In this document: positions 28,531 through 38,216 of the stretch, in pieces
Position numbering within the stretch: the stretch's first letter is position 1
Layout: every line of letters begins with the position of its first letter
DNA from: Enterocytospora artemiae
Lineage: Eukaryota; Microsporidia
NCBI GenBank assembly: GCA_038659295.1
Contig: JASNGC010000002.1
Span: forward strand, 186,001 to 250,000
DNA: 64,000 bases
Direction of reading: 5' to 3'
Notes under the pieces: model-generated
Seen by the model: the letters and a program-made list of their open reading frames with translations, nothing else
Told to the model about the DNA's origin: nothing
The model's database searches: none
Translations under genes and position numbers: made by a program

Positions 28531-31191
28531 ATGAGATTTTTTAGCTTACTTTATGCAATGATCATATCCACAGCACAGCATAGAGAAAATCTGGGCACAG
28601 AAATAGTGCCCCATGAATATGACATTAAGATCGACATCTCAGAAGAAAAGTTCGATGGGGAGGTTAGAATATTTGCATATGCACAGAATAGGGTCGATCA
28701 GATACGCCTGAATGCAAAAAATCTAAACATAGAGAAAATACAGGTATTCAACGATAACCGCTCTTCGTTAGAAAATCAATCCAGTCCAACAGAGATACAA
28801 GAAATAACATTCTCTGAAAAAGAAGAATTTCTAACAATAAGGTTGCCTGAGTCAATTTCGGGGAAATTAAATATCCTTGTAAAATACTCTGGAAACTTCT
28901 CAAAGTTAAATGGGCTATACAAATCGGAATACAACGGCACAAATGTCTTTTCTACTCATTTCGAGCCTTCAGATGCTCGTGCTGTATTTCCTTGTTTTGA
29001 CCAGCCTGATTTGAAGGCTGAATTTAATATAAGCCTGGTAGTTCCTGATCAATACATGGCATTAAGTAATTCATCCGAGAAAAGTGTTGAAAAAATTAAA
29101 GACACGAAAAAAACAAGATACATCTTTGAAAAAACACCGATAATGTCCACCTACCTTGTAGCCTTCGTAGTGGGGAAATTAGACTATATCGAATCCACAT
29201 CCACAATACCTATCCGTGTATATGCGGCCCCTGAAGAAAAAGAATGGGGGCTGCATGCTCTCGAAACCGCTTCAAAGTGTTTGAAGTTTTTTGAGGAATA
29301 CTTTGGAATCCCGTACCCACTAAAAAAACTGGATCTGGTGGCAATCCCGTCCTTTGCAATGGGAGCAATGGAAAACTGGGGATTGATTATTTTTAGGAAG
29401 ACCAATTTGCTGTTTGATGAATCATCGTCGTCTATTAGGTCTAAGGTGTATATCACTGTGACTGTTTGCCATGAACTTGCCCATATGTGGTTTGGGAATC
29501 TGGTTACAATGAAATGGTGGAGTGATTTGTGGCTGAATGAGGGATTTGCTACGTGGGCAGCATCTTTAGCAATTGAAAAGACCAAAATTATTGATTGGGA
29601 TGTCTGGACTGCATTTATTAACGATGATGCTGAGAGTGGAATGCTGGCTGATTCCTTGCAATCCACACACAAGGTGGCAGGTGAAGTATACAGGCCAAAT
29701 GAAATAGGCCAAATTTTCGATGCAATCTCATATTCAAAGGGATCCTCGGTCATAAGGATGCTAGAGAACTGGATTTCCCCAAAAAAGTTCCAAAGTGGCC
29801 TAAAGAAATACCTGAAAGAATTTGAGTACAAAAATAGTGCCACAAGTGATTTGTGGAACTCTCTGGACTCGCAAATCGATGCTAAGGATGAAGAAGACAG
29901 TTTGCCTCGGGTAGTCTCCCGAACATTTAACCTGCTTGGGGAGATGAAGATAATAGACGGGAAGCTTAACTTGATTGATGATGAGAAAAAAAAGGATGTT
30001 CTACAAAGTGGAAGTTCTGCAGATACTGTTACATCTATTATAGATCCCTGGATCTTTAGAAACGGATTTCCATATTTAGAAGTTAGAGACGAGCGCGATT
30101 ATATTTATTTGGTCCAAAAAAGATTCACACTTGGCCATAGCAAGGAGAATGAACCGTCCTGGCCGATTCCAATCAAGATACGATGGTTCTACAGCAATGA
30201 TAAGGGAACTGAAATCGTAACAGAAATACTCATGCGGGAAAAAGAAATTAGAATTCAAAAAGTAACTGATCTTTACAAAATTAACGATGATGCTTCCGGG
30301 TTTTACAGGGTATTATATCCCAACGATGTTTTTGAAAGAATTATTCAGCTTAAAATGAGCGACCAGAATAGATTGAATTTGTTTGCAGACTCATTCCAGA
30401 TGGGACTTGCACTAAAGGGAGAGTTTCCCATCAAGTATATTGAAAAATTGACGGATGAGCCTAACCATGAAATTCTCTCGAATGTCTTGGGGAATGTTGT
30501 GGCACTTAAATCCATATTCTATGACATTCCAGACATTAGAGACAGGCTTGTGAGGGTTGTAAATCTGCTTACTGAAAAGAGGGCACAGCAATACGATCTG
30601 TTTTCGCCACCAACATCTATAAAAGAACTGTCATTGGCTAGTATGCTAGTATCGCACGCTGTTCTCACTGGAACCTTAAAGGTAACATCTTTGGATGTCC
30701 ATCAGGAGTTTAAAAAACAATATTTTATGACTATAGTCGATGAGGATTTTGAGCAGGTAAAGGATTTTTATCTTAGTAGTAATCTTCCTGGGCAGAAAGA
30801 AGCAGCCTTATTTGCTCTGGGAACTGTTAAGATTAAGGAGAATCTTGTAAAACTTTTTAAGGACATTTCATTTGTAGAGGATCAGGATATTATCTACCTG
30901 TTTGCAGGCTTAAGCTCGAACTTGGAATTCAGAAACGATATCGCAGAGTTTCTTATTGATAATTTCGATCAAATTAAAGGTCAAGTGGCTGATCCTGGCT
31001 TGCTGAGGCGTGTTATAGAGTATTCCCTAAAGAACGTTTTACAAGATGGCTATAGGGAAAGGGTTCTGGCATTTCTGGATCAAATTAGTGTGGATAAAAC
31101 ACTAAACAGTGTGGTTGAAAAATGTAAGAATTCCATTGCCTACAAAATGAGGGTTCGCAAAGCTTTTGAAGAACGAAGCAGTTTTTATTAA
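28531..31191 (+). CDS. M1-family zinc aminopeptidase with signal peptide
   Basis: 886 residues. The exopeptidase motif GAMENWG is near 276. The zinc site is HELAHMWFGN near 313 with the downstream glutamate in NEGFATW, all intact. The order is N-terminal beta domain, catalytic domain, then a helical C-terminal domain from about 560. Residues 1-15 form a hydrophobic leader ending in alanine and serine, so the enzyme probably enters the ER, unlike cytosolic puromycin-sensitive homologues. A charged insertion of some 60 residues lies near 450-510. It trims N-terminal residues from peptides. A frame from 28528 starts with TTG and was not used. There is no C-triplet. Confidence 0.92.
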   Translation: MRFFSLLYAMIISTAQHRENLGTEIVPHEYDIKIDISEEKFDGEVRIFAYAQNRVDQIRLNAKNLNIEKIQVFNDNRSSLENQSSPTEIQEITFSEKEEFLTIRLPESISGKLNILVKYSGNFSKLNGLYKSEYNGTNVFSTHFEPSDARAVFPCFDQPDLKAEFNISLVVPDQYMALSNSSEKSVEKIKDTKKTRYIFEKTPIMSTYLVAFVVGKLDYIESTSTIPIRVYAAPEEKEWGLHALETASKCLKFFEEYFGIPYPLKKLDLVAIPSFAMGAMENWGLIIFRKTNLLFDESSSSIRSKVYITVTVCHELAHMWFGNLVTMKWWSDLWLNEGFATWAASLAIEKTKIIDWDVWTAFINDDAESGMLADSLQSTHKVAGEVYRPNEIGQIFDAISYSKGSSVIRMLENWISPKKFQSGLKKYLKEFEYKNSATSDLWNSLDSQIDAKDEEDSLPRVVSRTFNLLGEMKIIDGKLNLIDDEKKKDVLQSGSSADTVTSIIDPWIFRNGFPYLEVRDERDYIYLVQKRFTLGHSKENEPSWPIPIKIRWFYSNDKGTEIVTEILMREKEIRIQKVTDLYKINDDASGFYRVLYPNDVFERIIQLKMSDQNRLNLFADSFQMGLALKGEFPIKYIEKLTDEPNHEILSNVLGNVVALKSIFYDIPDIRDRLVRVVNLLTEKRAQQYDLFSPPTSIKELSLASMLVSHAVLTGTLKVTSLDVHQEFKKQYFMTIVDEDFEQVKDFYLSSNLPGQKEAALFALGTVKIKENLVKLFKDISFVEDQDIIYLFAGLSSNLEFRNDIAEFLIDNFDQIKGQVADPGLLRRVIEYSLKNVLQDGYRERVLAFLDQISVDKTLNSVVEKCKNSIAYKMRVRKAFEERSSFY

Positions 31192-31451
31192 TGGAATAAA
31201 AGGCTTATCGAGTTTATTGCTGGGTGGAGAGTTAGTTCATCAACTATGTTATAATGTCAAAATGGTGGAGCTGAGGAATACTCTTATAGATGTCTTTATT
31301 TTCTGTCAGACTAAAATACTTTTAATTTCAACTTAGTTCCTCATTTACTTTGATGCTGGGTTTTCCACATAATATATGGACTCCAGAACTACTATTCTCC
31401 TTTAAAACTATTGGAAATGTGTCTTTTAAATTATAGTATTTTCCTCCTTTT

Positions 31452-32408
31452 ATGAAAAACCTCAGATCAGTTTGTTTTGATCTGGAAAACATCACATTTC
31501 ATCCGGTGACCAGAAAAACAGCAACTGATGTTGAATGGACAGAGGAGGACTCATTAGTTTGGAATAAAATGAGGGCTCTACAGATCTCTGATGAGCATAA
31601 ACCTGAAAAAATGGATGAACAACCATGTGTTGCCATCAATGGCGACAGAATTCATGGTACTTGCAAAATCAATCGACAAGACATTCTTTATGGGTCTAAC
31701 ACAGAGTCTGATAAAATCCTTAGTGCCTTTTCAGAAGCCTTGGAAGACGACGATTCTGAATATTGCAACTTGGAGGAATATTATAAGAGCGGATTCGGAA
31801 GATCGCCGATTGGAAAACCCGTGAACTCTGAAACCTCGGATTTGGCTACTAATAATCAATCAAACTACATTCCAATGGTGAGGTTTTTATTTGAGGATGA
31901 TTCTTCTGATAATTCAGAGACTGCAGATTTTGGAAGATGCCTGCTGGAAAATCAACAGCCATTTACCAAATCACGTGGAAGATACTCCATCCTGGACGAA
32001 AATGTTTTCGGACAATCAAATACATGTGATCAATATGATACAGGTCAGAAATCAATCGATGACATATCAAATGGTGGTTGGTGTTTGGAAAATAAGACAA
32101 AATCAGACGATGGAGTAACTCAACAGAATGAAGTTGGAGATATGAATTTGGAAAGCATAGAATCTGTGGCGAATGTAAAAGATCACAATGACCAAGGCAC
32201 CGTCGAAACCACATCAAAATTGATAGCTCCAAAACATTTGATCATTTTCGATGATGTAAATAATTTCAAACCCAACGAATCTGCGGATAAAATAGAATTC
32301 AACAAAATCCACGGCAAAATGGCTCTGAATGAAAAGAAAAACATTATTTTGTGTCAATTTCCTAAGTTTAAAGAAAATCCGTTTGTGATGAAGGACAAGT
32401 CCAGATAA
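31452..32408 (+). CDS. Acidic, probably disordered protein of unknown function
   Basis: 318 residues rich in Asp, Glu, Ser and Asn with few hydrophobic stretches. No signal peptide, membrane segment or recognised domain. Short clusters such as VRFLFEDD (about 142) and KHLIIFDD (about 260) look like repeated linear motifs: hydrophobic residues followed by acidic ones. The leader is CT-rich without a C-triplet. Coding status rests on length and a clean frame. Confidence 0.55.
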   Translation: MKNLRSVCFDLENITFHPVTRKTATDVEWTEEDSLVWNKMRALQISDEHKPEKMDEQPCVAINGDRIHGTCKINRQDILYGSNTESDKILSAFSEALEDDDSEYCNLEEYYKSGFGRSPIGKPVNSETSDLATNNQSNYIPMVRFLFEDDSSDNSETADFGRCLLENQQPFTKSRGRYSILDENVFGQSNTCDQYDTGQKSIDDISNGGWCLENKTKSDDGVTQQNEVGDMNLESIESVANVKDHNDQGTVETTSKLIAPKHLIIFDDVNNFKPNESADKIEFNKIHGKMALNEKKNIILCQFPKFKENPFVMKDKSR

Positions 32409-32538
32409 CAGTGGGGGAGGTAAAATAAATTATATAAATTATACCAGTATTTGGTAGTCGAATGCTTTGGACATAGGACACTTCCAATGTCATTAAAACA
32501 GTTGCTTTATTAAAATTTTGGGTACTACTTTTATTCAA

Positions 32539-32766
32539 CTAAAATAACTCGGCAAATGCAGCAGATATATCGTATGCCTGCTCATTGTTTTTTGTCAAAT
32601 TACTACTATATCCCTGGCCTAAAAGATTTCTGCCCTGATTTGTACCAGTTAAAAATGAGGCTGCAGAGGTGAAGGGTTTTGTTGAACTTCTCGAGTGTAA
32701 ATTCGAGGATGAATTAAGTATGCCATAGTTAAAAGAATATACTGCTGATAGGAGGAGAAGAAGCAT
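32539..32766 (-). CDS. Small predicted secreted protein
   Basis: 75 residues from the internal ATG at 32766. The first 12 residues are a Leu-rich signal peptide (MLLLLLSAVYS), followed by a Ser/Asn/Thr-rich mature part of about 60 residues. The frame runs back to 32871 but that extension would bury the signal. No family is recognised. The leader has AAATTT-like sequence and no C-triplet. First of four adjacent minus-strand genes for small secreted proteins. Confidence 0.5.
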   Translation of the reverse strand: MLLLLLSAVYSFNYGILNSSSNLHSRSSTKPFTSAASFLTGTNQGRNLLGQGYSSNLTKNNEQAYDISAAFAELF

Positions 32767-32990
32767 ACGGAAATCCAAAATTTTGTTTAAATTTTTGTAT
32801 TGTTTCAGAATTAAAACAAAAGAAGGTTTCGTAAGGGATTCAAAACGAATTATTAAGATATGAATCATCAACTAGTTTTGGAATTCTGGAAGTGCTGGTT
32901 ACAAGAGAGATAATGAGATGTGTGCTGGCATCAAACTAGCATAGTCCTTAGGAGGTTAAAAACTCCATGTGTTTTTAATTGAATTTATAA

Positions 32991-33098
32991 GTATTTTTAA
33001 TATTGTATGTTTTAAGAATAAGTTGTTGAACACAGAATCGACAAATATTTTTAATATTGTTATTTTAAGAATAAATTTTCAAATACAGAATCCGATAA
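32991..33098. repeat. Imperfect tandem duplication of about 54 bp
   Basis: Two diverged copies at about 32991-33044 and 33045-33098 share TATTTTTAATATTGT, TTTTAAGAATAA and ACAGAATC in the same order. The second copy abuts the end of the neighbouring secreted-protein gene, so the duplication includes its 3' flank. Confidence 0.7.
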
Positions 33099-33110
33099 AT
33101 AATTTATAAT

Positions 33111-34010
33111 TCAATTAGATGCTAGGCGACTACCATTTGAGCCATTTTCGAAAATATTAAAGGATGAACCCATTTTGTGGGCATTGTCTGCAATTTGCTT
33201 TGCCTTCTCACCACTAATTGTTGTCTCTATTCTTTCAGGATGGACACGGTGCTCAATTGGAGTCGAAGCCTCATGCTCTGCAACCGATTTTCCCGAAATA
33301 ACATAATCACCGTGCCTAATATCAGTTGGTACATGATAAGTCTCTTCATTGACCTTTTTTACAATATTGTCATAATTTGGACCTTCCTCCAATCCCTTTG
33401 AAGCCTCGACATGTTGGGTAATGTCATCCAAATGAGCCAACTCCTCCTGCCTTGCAATTTCTTTTGCGTTCTTCCGTCTAATCGAGTTGATCTCATCGAG
33501 TATCTTCCTCTCATGGGCTTGGAATGGAATTGTGTGGGCTGGGAATGTAATTACAGCAACGCTCTTTTTAGCCACAAACTCGGGCTTGAATTTCTCCTCA
33601 ATTATTATTCTGTTCTTCTCATCAATGGCTCTTTCAACATCATGCTGAGCTATGTGCTTCTTTTTATCTGCAAGATCCTTCTCAGCTCTCTTTGCCTCCA
33701 GCTCTCTCTCTCCAGCCTCAATTGCAGCCTGTGCAGCCCGGGATTCAGCGGTCTCCAGGTTTGATTTCCTCTTATGTTCTTCTTTAACCTCGTCTAAGCC
33801 TGGTGTTCTTTTACCAGATGGTAGAATTTCTCCTTCTCTGAGGCCATGTGGTACTTCAAAAAGTTCCCCACGATGTGGTCTACCATTACCTTTTGTTGTA
33901 TCCTCAAGCTCCCTATTACAAATTTCACAATCTGAATCGTATTTATGAACATGACTATCCAAGGCAAAAACATTCCAAATCAGAAATAGAAAATTCATTG
34001 TGTGCAACAT
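33111..34010 (-). CDS. Predicted secreted, charged coiled-coil protein
   Basis: 299 residues (295 from the second Met). A signal peptide (about 1-18) precedes a short Cys/His-rich segment (HVHKYDSDCEICNRE). After that comes a long helical region dense in Ala, Glu, Lys and Arg (about 75-140), then a mixed region with repeated HRVHPER- and EARH-like charge clusters, and a Gly/Asn/Ser tail. Such Lys/Glu-rich secreted proteins include microsporidian polar-tube and spore-wall components, but no specific family can be claimed. No C-triplet precedes the ATG. Confidence 0.6.
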   Translation of the reverse strand: MLHTMNFLFLIWNVFALDSHVHKYDSDCEICNRELEDTTKGNGRPHRGELFEVPHGLREGEILPSGKRTPGLDEVKEEHKRKSNLETAESRAAQAAIEAGERELEAKRAEKDLADKKKHIAQHDVERAIDEKNRIIIEEKFKPEFVAKKSVAVITFPAHTIPFQAHERKILDEINSIRRKNAKEIARQEELAHLDDITQHVEASKGLEEGPNYDNIVKKVNEETYHVPTDIRHGDYVISGKSVAEHEASTPIEHRVHPERIETTISGEKAKQIADNAHKMGSSFNIFENGSNGSRLASN

Positions 34011-34445
34011 TCTCGAAACTATTTTAACGCGAATAATGTTTCAGACATACCATCACACCTCTAAAATGGACAAATTATATGGCCGGTATATTTAAATAAT
34101 AATTGATCCATAATTGATTAGGTCTGTGAAACACCCACCAAACTACATTTCAGGAACGATCAAATAATTGACAGGTGATATAAGAGTTTATGCACTGCGG
34201 AATTATCTTATTTTATTAAAGATCCTTTATGCATTAAAAAGAGTATTGTGCATGTTTTAATTCTTGCAATAATTTTTCGATCATTTAATTTAAACCTTCC
34301 CATTATTTATTGGATCAGTTAAATTCTTCTAATTCATTAAGGACTTTGACATGGATTTCTAGCTAAAAACAATATATTAAAACACACACCTTTAACATAT
34401 CTAACAACTATCATAGCGTACTCTTAGTAAATTTGTGTGTATTTA
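34011..34445. other. Intergenic region within the secreted-protein cluster
   Basis: About 435 bp, AT-rich. I found no ORF with a signal peptide on either strand and no repeat shared with the neighbouring 54-bp duplication. Confidence 0.35.
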
Positions 34446-34790
34446 TTAATGTTTTAATATTTCGCGGTAGAGATCCTCATCAGCCACTCGTCTTATAAGC
34501 AGTGGAACATTGGGATGTTGAATGGCAGCTCGCGTATTTTCTTGGCTTTCGAAATCCATCGGAGTCCCCCGAATTTTGGAGTTATATTCATTGAACATGG
34601 GATCGTTGCACAAACTTATTCGCTTGGACAGCAGGTCGTTTATTGTTTTTACAAATTCTGGAGAACTGTTGTATCCTAAAGGGTGCTTATGGAAGCTACT
34701 GGATGTAATGTGTTCTTCTGAACTGTTTTGGGTCTTCAGTGAATCGCATCTGACCGATGTAAGTAACGGGAGCAACACATCTATGAGCAT
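34446..34790 (-). CDS. Small predicted secreted protein
   Basis: 114 residues from the ATG at 34790; the frame to 34799 would start with TTG. Signal peptide at about 1-15 (MLIDVLLPLLTSVRC), then a hydrophilic mature part with a single cysteine near residue 59. No family is recognised. The leader is AT-rich without a C-triplet, and the stop codon is inside AATAAA. Confidence 0.5.
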   Translation of the reverse strand: MLIDVLLPLLTSVRCDSLKTQNSSEEHITSSSFHKHPLGYNSSPEFVKTINDLLSKRISLCNDPMFNEYNSKIRGTPMDFESQENTRAAIQHPNVPLLIRRVADEDLYREILKH

Positions 34791-34982
34791 AATAGACAAC
34801 TACAAAATTATTAAATGGTTTCTTTTGAAACATAAACGATCAGAGAAGAAACATTAAGCTATCCAACCACAATTAGCATGGTGGCACAAAAAACAATGCA
34901 TATATTGCATATTGTCTTTCAATAAAGGATAACTCCCAAGAAATAACAGTTTTGAGAAATTATTTAAATCAATAGTATTTAA

Positions 34983-35156
34983 TCACCTGGAACTAATTTT
35001 ATTCACTGGGTCTATGACTGTGTAACCTTCATCTCTTAAGTGATTTGCTATAAGAGCATCTTCATCTTCGAGTATATTTTGTAAATATTTGGACGGATTA
35101 AAAGAACTTCCTTGCACCACATCTGCGATCATTGAGAAAAGGAAAACCAAAAGCAT
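34983..35156 (-). CDS. Very small predicted secreted protein, 57 residues
   Basis: A complete ORF too short for usual length cut-offs. It starts MLLVFLFSMIADVVQGSS, a good signal peptide with a small-residue cleavage site, followed by about 40 acidic-polar residues (QNILEDEDALIANHL...). TTTAAATTTTTA lies about 40 bp before the ATG, and no C-triplet is present. It is the fourth consecutive minus-strand gene here with a signal peptide, which raises its likelihood. Confidence 0.5.
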   Translation of the reverse strand: MLLVFLFSMIADVVQGSSFNPSKYLQNILEDEDALIANHLRDEGYTVIDPVNKISSR

Positions 35157-35273
35157 CTAGCCAAGTCGGATGCGAAATTAATTCATAAAAATTTAAAACA
35201 GGTTTCGAATCAAAAAATTTATTGGTAGGAAAATCAGTTAAATCTTAGTACCATAAATCTCAATTTGCAACAC

Positions 35274-35921
35274 TCACAATGCTTTATTTTCTCCATCATT
35301 GATTTTTTGGCTTAGCCATGCAAATCCGCTCCTTAGCACTCCATTTTCGTCATAGGTGCTTTCACTCAAAATGCTCAAATAGAGAATTTCTATGTTCTTT
35401 CTATTCTTGTCAATTCCCACAGCAGCCTCCAACTGATCCATCTTGGAGTAATCTTCCACGATGGAATTCTTGTCGTGGCCTATTAAATCGATTTTGTTCA
35501 TCAGAATTAAAATCGGTGCTGATTTCTCCAGGTTGCATACTGTCTGGTAGGCCTCTCTCACCTGGGAGAATCTTTCACTGTCTGCTGTATCTACAATAAA
35601 CACAATTCCATCAACACGGTAAAAATAATCTTTCCAAGCAATTCTGGCTGCCTTGTGCCCTCCTAGATCAAATGCTGTCCCATGAAGATTGTCGATTTGA
35701 AACGACTCTTGAACCATGTGCTTGGTAGGGAGGTGGACATGATTAGTATTATGCTTCAATTTGGCAACCAAAGTTGTTTTTCCTGAATTGTCGATTCCCA
35801 AGAATAAAATACGAGATGGCTTGACAAACAGCCCCTGTATATACTTTCCTAGTGTTTTTTCATAGATGTCTATCACTGCCTCAACAAGTTTATCCTTAAG
35901 TGACTTTATTTCCTTTATCAT
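35274..35921 (-). CDS. SAR1: Small GTPase Sar1, COPII coat initiator
   Basis: 215 residues from the chosen start. G1 is FLGIDNSGKTT (40-50), G3 is the Sar1-type DLGGH (85-89), and G4 is NKID (142-145). The N-terminal amphipathic helix that inserts in the ER membrane lies upstream of G1. It recruits Sec23/24 to form COPII vesicles; the Sec20-like SNARE at 4.2 kb would act in the return pathway. The frame runs back to 36005 with 28 extra hydrophobic residues. GGG at 35932-35934 (CCC on the coding strand) supports the start at 35921, though the longer form would place a membrane anchor. Confidence 0.9.
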   Translation of the reverse strand: MIKEIKSLKDKLVEAVIDIYEKTLGKYIQGLFVKPSRILFLGIDNSGKTTLVAKLKHNTNHVHLPTKHMVQESFQIDNLHGTAFDLGGHKAARIAWKDYFYRVDGIVFIVDTADSERFSQVREAYQTVCNLEKSAPILILMNKIDLIGHDKNSIVEDYSKMDQLEAAVGIDKNRKNIEILYLSILSESTYDENGVLRSGFAWLSQKINDGENKAL

Positions 35922-36473
35922 AGAATAGTATGGGAGAAGAAAACAAAAAATAAAAGAATTTCCAATAAGGAAAAAAACTAGTAAAGCAAGATATCTGATG
36001 TACATGGATGATAAGCTTCCCCAAACAATACTCAGTTACAGACTGTAATTTTTTATTGATGGTCATTCTTTATCCCCATTAACATCATTGTAACATCAAC
36101 ATTAATGGAGACTACTTTCCATGTATATATAATAAATACTTTTCACAGTATTACTTTTATTAAAAAACATATCACTCACAGCAGAGTTGATTACAGTAAG
36201 CTTTCCATCGGCTCAACATTTTTTATGCAAATAATGAGGACTTTAAAGCATGTAATGCAACATACTCTTGAGTTACTGGTGATATATAGTTTCAGCACAT
36301 TATAAACTTGAAATTCACGTAAAAGTCCGAACATACGATTGCTAAGCAACCAAAAATATTATGTTGTGAACCCACAGCTATTTACAGACAACTAAGCTAA
36401 AAATTAGCACATTACAAAACTTTAATAGATAAACAACTTGACCCATATATTTCTAATTAATTCAATTAAAATC
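35922..36473. other. Intergenic region of about 550 bp
   Basis: Contains a 66-codon plus-strand frame at 36105-36305 with no recognisable domain and an embedded AATAAA. I treat it as non-coding. No tRNA or repeat seen. Confidence 0.35.
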
Positions 36474-38216
36474 TCAAAGTGATACAACGCCTCTCTTCAA
36501 CGACAAGTGAATTCCTGCATTCATAATGCCTAAGGTGACAATAGCTCCCAAAAGAATCTTCCAGATCGATGAAATGAAAAACTTGTTATCCCTCATTATA
36601 TAGCCCTGCATAAATTCCATGAAGATCACTTCAAACACATCTACGGGCACCCTCTTTACTGACAGTAAACTATAGATCGATGAAACTAGTGTCTGGAGGT
36701 AAAAGGGCGAATATCTATAGAGATTGATTATGATGCTGTTGAAGTATTCGCTCAAAGGAATTAAAGTAAATATAGATACTTCAAAGCAGAACAAAGCCGT
36801 AGAGATTCCAATGTGCAAGAAAAACAACTTGGTAAGCATTAAAGGATTAATGGTGTACCAGAAATACGTGTGAAGAGCAACGATCACATATCTGACCATA
36901 AAGTAAGGCAATCCATACAAAAGGAAGGAGAATCCGATCTCCGCTCTGGAAATGATACCGCTTTGATAGTCTTTCTTCAGATATTTAAAATTGCTCGAAA
37001 GAGTCTTGGTACCTAGGGAAAGTGTGACATAATCAATGATGGCAAATCCCACAATCATGGCCATCATAGGAGCAGGAAAGAAAGAATCTTTGTCTTGATG
37101 GAAATCAGCAATTTTCTCACTCAAATTATCTGACAATCCTACAGAGAAAAACCTACTGTAAGACTCTTTGGCTTGTTCGTAAAATCTTGGCGAATAAAAC
37201 GCTGATATCGATGGAATCGCAATACACATCAGAAGAACGTAAATAAAGAAGTTTTTCAACTGTCTAATATCTGATTTGAGGAGTATCTTTGCTGTTTCCA
37301 ATAAGAGACTATTTGATTTGCACTCATAGCTCACAGGAATGTCCTGGGTGATTGAGTACTCAGGTTTTATGTCCTTCCATACACTCAAAACATCAGACGT
37401 GATTTTCTCACTCTTCTCCTGAAGCTGATCGGTTCTGGAATCAATAGTAACCATTCTCATGAACGCATCTGCTGGGTTGACAATCGTATCCGTGGGATCG
37501 TATCCGAATTGCTGGAAATGACTCATGGCTGTCTGCAAAGAGCCCAAAAACACAATATTTCCAGTTGTCATCAAAATAATTCCATCAAAGGTCCTCAGAA
37601 TCTCCAGTGAAGGCTGGTGGATTGAGATCAAAAGGGTCTTACCTTGCTTGGAAAGATGATCCAGCTTGTCTACCACAATCTTTGCCGAATGGGAGTCAAG
37701 TCCACTTGTAGGCTCGTCCAGAATCATAATAGGTGTGTCCATCAGAATGCATCTTCCTATTGATAGTCTCAACTTCTGTCCTCCAGACAACTTTTCATAT
37801 ACTGTGTTGGCCTCATCAGCAAGACCAAACTCTCTTAGTATCTCCATCACACGCACATCGGCTTCCTTTCCACTGTACTTCCACTTACTGGAATAATTAA
37901 GTAGTTCAGACACCGTTAAATGTGTGTAATTAACCAATTCCTGGGAAACGTTGGAAATTAATCTCCTAGGATGTTCTTGATCCATCCTCTCTCCATTAAA
38001 GAATATATCTCCCTCTACTCTTAATCCCGAACAGGTGTTCCCAGTCAAAACATTTATCAGTGTTGTCTTACCGCATCCACTTGGACCTAGAAGTCCCATC
38101 GTTTGCCCCGCCTTTATCTGTCCGCTGACGCCATCCAGGATTTTTACTCCATCTTTGGTCGTAACAGTGACATTGTTCCAAGTCACTTCAATTGGACTCT
38201 GTTCTGCAGAACTCAT
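36474..38216 (-). CDS. ABC transporter, ABCG/White-type half transporter
   Basis: 580 residues, nucleotide-binding domain first and membrane domain second, the reverse order that defines ABCG proteins. Walker A is GPSGCGKTT (about 44-52), the signature is LSGGQKLRLSIG (about 143-154), and Walker B is MILDEPTSGLDSH (about 163-175). Six hydrophobic segments follow from about 335 to 575. It must dimerise to work. Lipid or xenobiotic export is typical, but the substrate is unknown. It is a half-size protein like most microsporidian ABCG genes. GGG at 38220-38222 is the coding-strand CCC. Confidence 0.92.
   Translation of the reverse strand: MSSAEQSPIEVTWNNVTVTTKDGVKILDGVSGQIKAGQTMGLLGPSGCGKTTLINVLTGNTCSGLRVEGDIFFNGERMDQEHPRRLISNVSQELVNYTHLTVSELLNYSSKWKYSGKEADVRVMEILREFGLADEANTVYEKLSGGQKLRLSIGRCILMDTPIMILDEPTSGLDSHSAKIVVDKLDHLSKQGKTLLISIHQPSLEILRTFDGIILMTTGNIVFLGSLQTAMSHFQQFGYDPTDTIVNPADAFMRMVTIDSRTDQLQEKSEKITSDVLSVWKDIKPEYSITQDIPVSYECKSNSLLLETAKILLKSDIRQLKNFFIYVLLMCIAIPSISAFYSPRFYEQAKESYSRFFSVGLSDNLSEKIADFHQDKDSFFPAPMMAMIVGFAIIDYVTLSLGTKTLSSNFKYLKKDYQSGIISRAEIGFSFLLYGLPYFMVRYVIVALHTYFWYTINPLMLTKLFFLHIGISTALFCFEVSIFTLIPLSEYFNSIIINLYRYSPFYLQTLVSSIYSLLSVKRVPVDVFEVIFMEFMQGYIMRDNKFFISSIWKILLGAIVTLGIMNAGIHLSLKRGVVSL

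Noticed and set aside
33111..34010. Idea that the charged secreted protein is a polar tube protein
   Set aside because: Length and composition are only loosely compatible; no diagnostic motif of PTP1, PTP2 or PTP3 is visible, so no symbol was given.
36105..36305. 66-codon frame upstream of the ABC gene end
   Set aside because: No domain or signal; contains AATAAA in its coding sequence. A CCCC run lies about 28 bp before the ATG, farther than in true genes.
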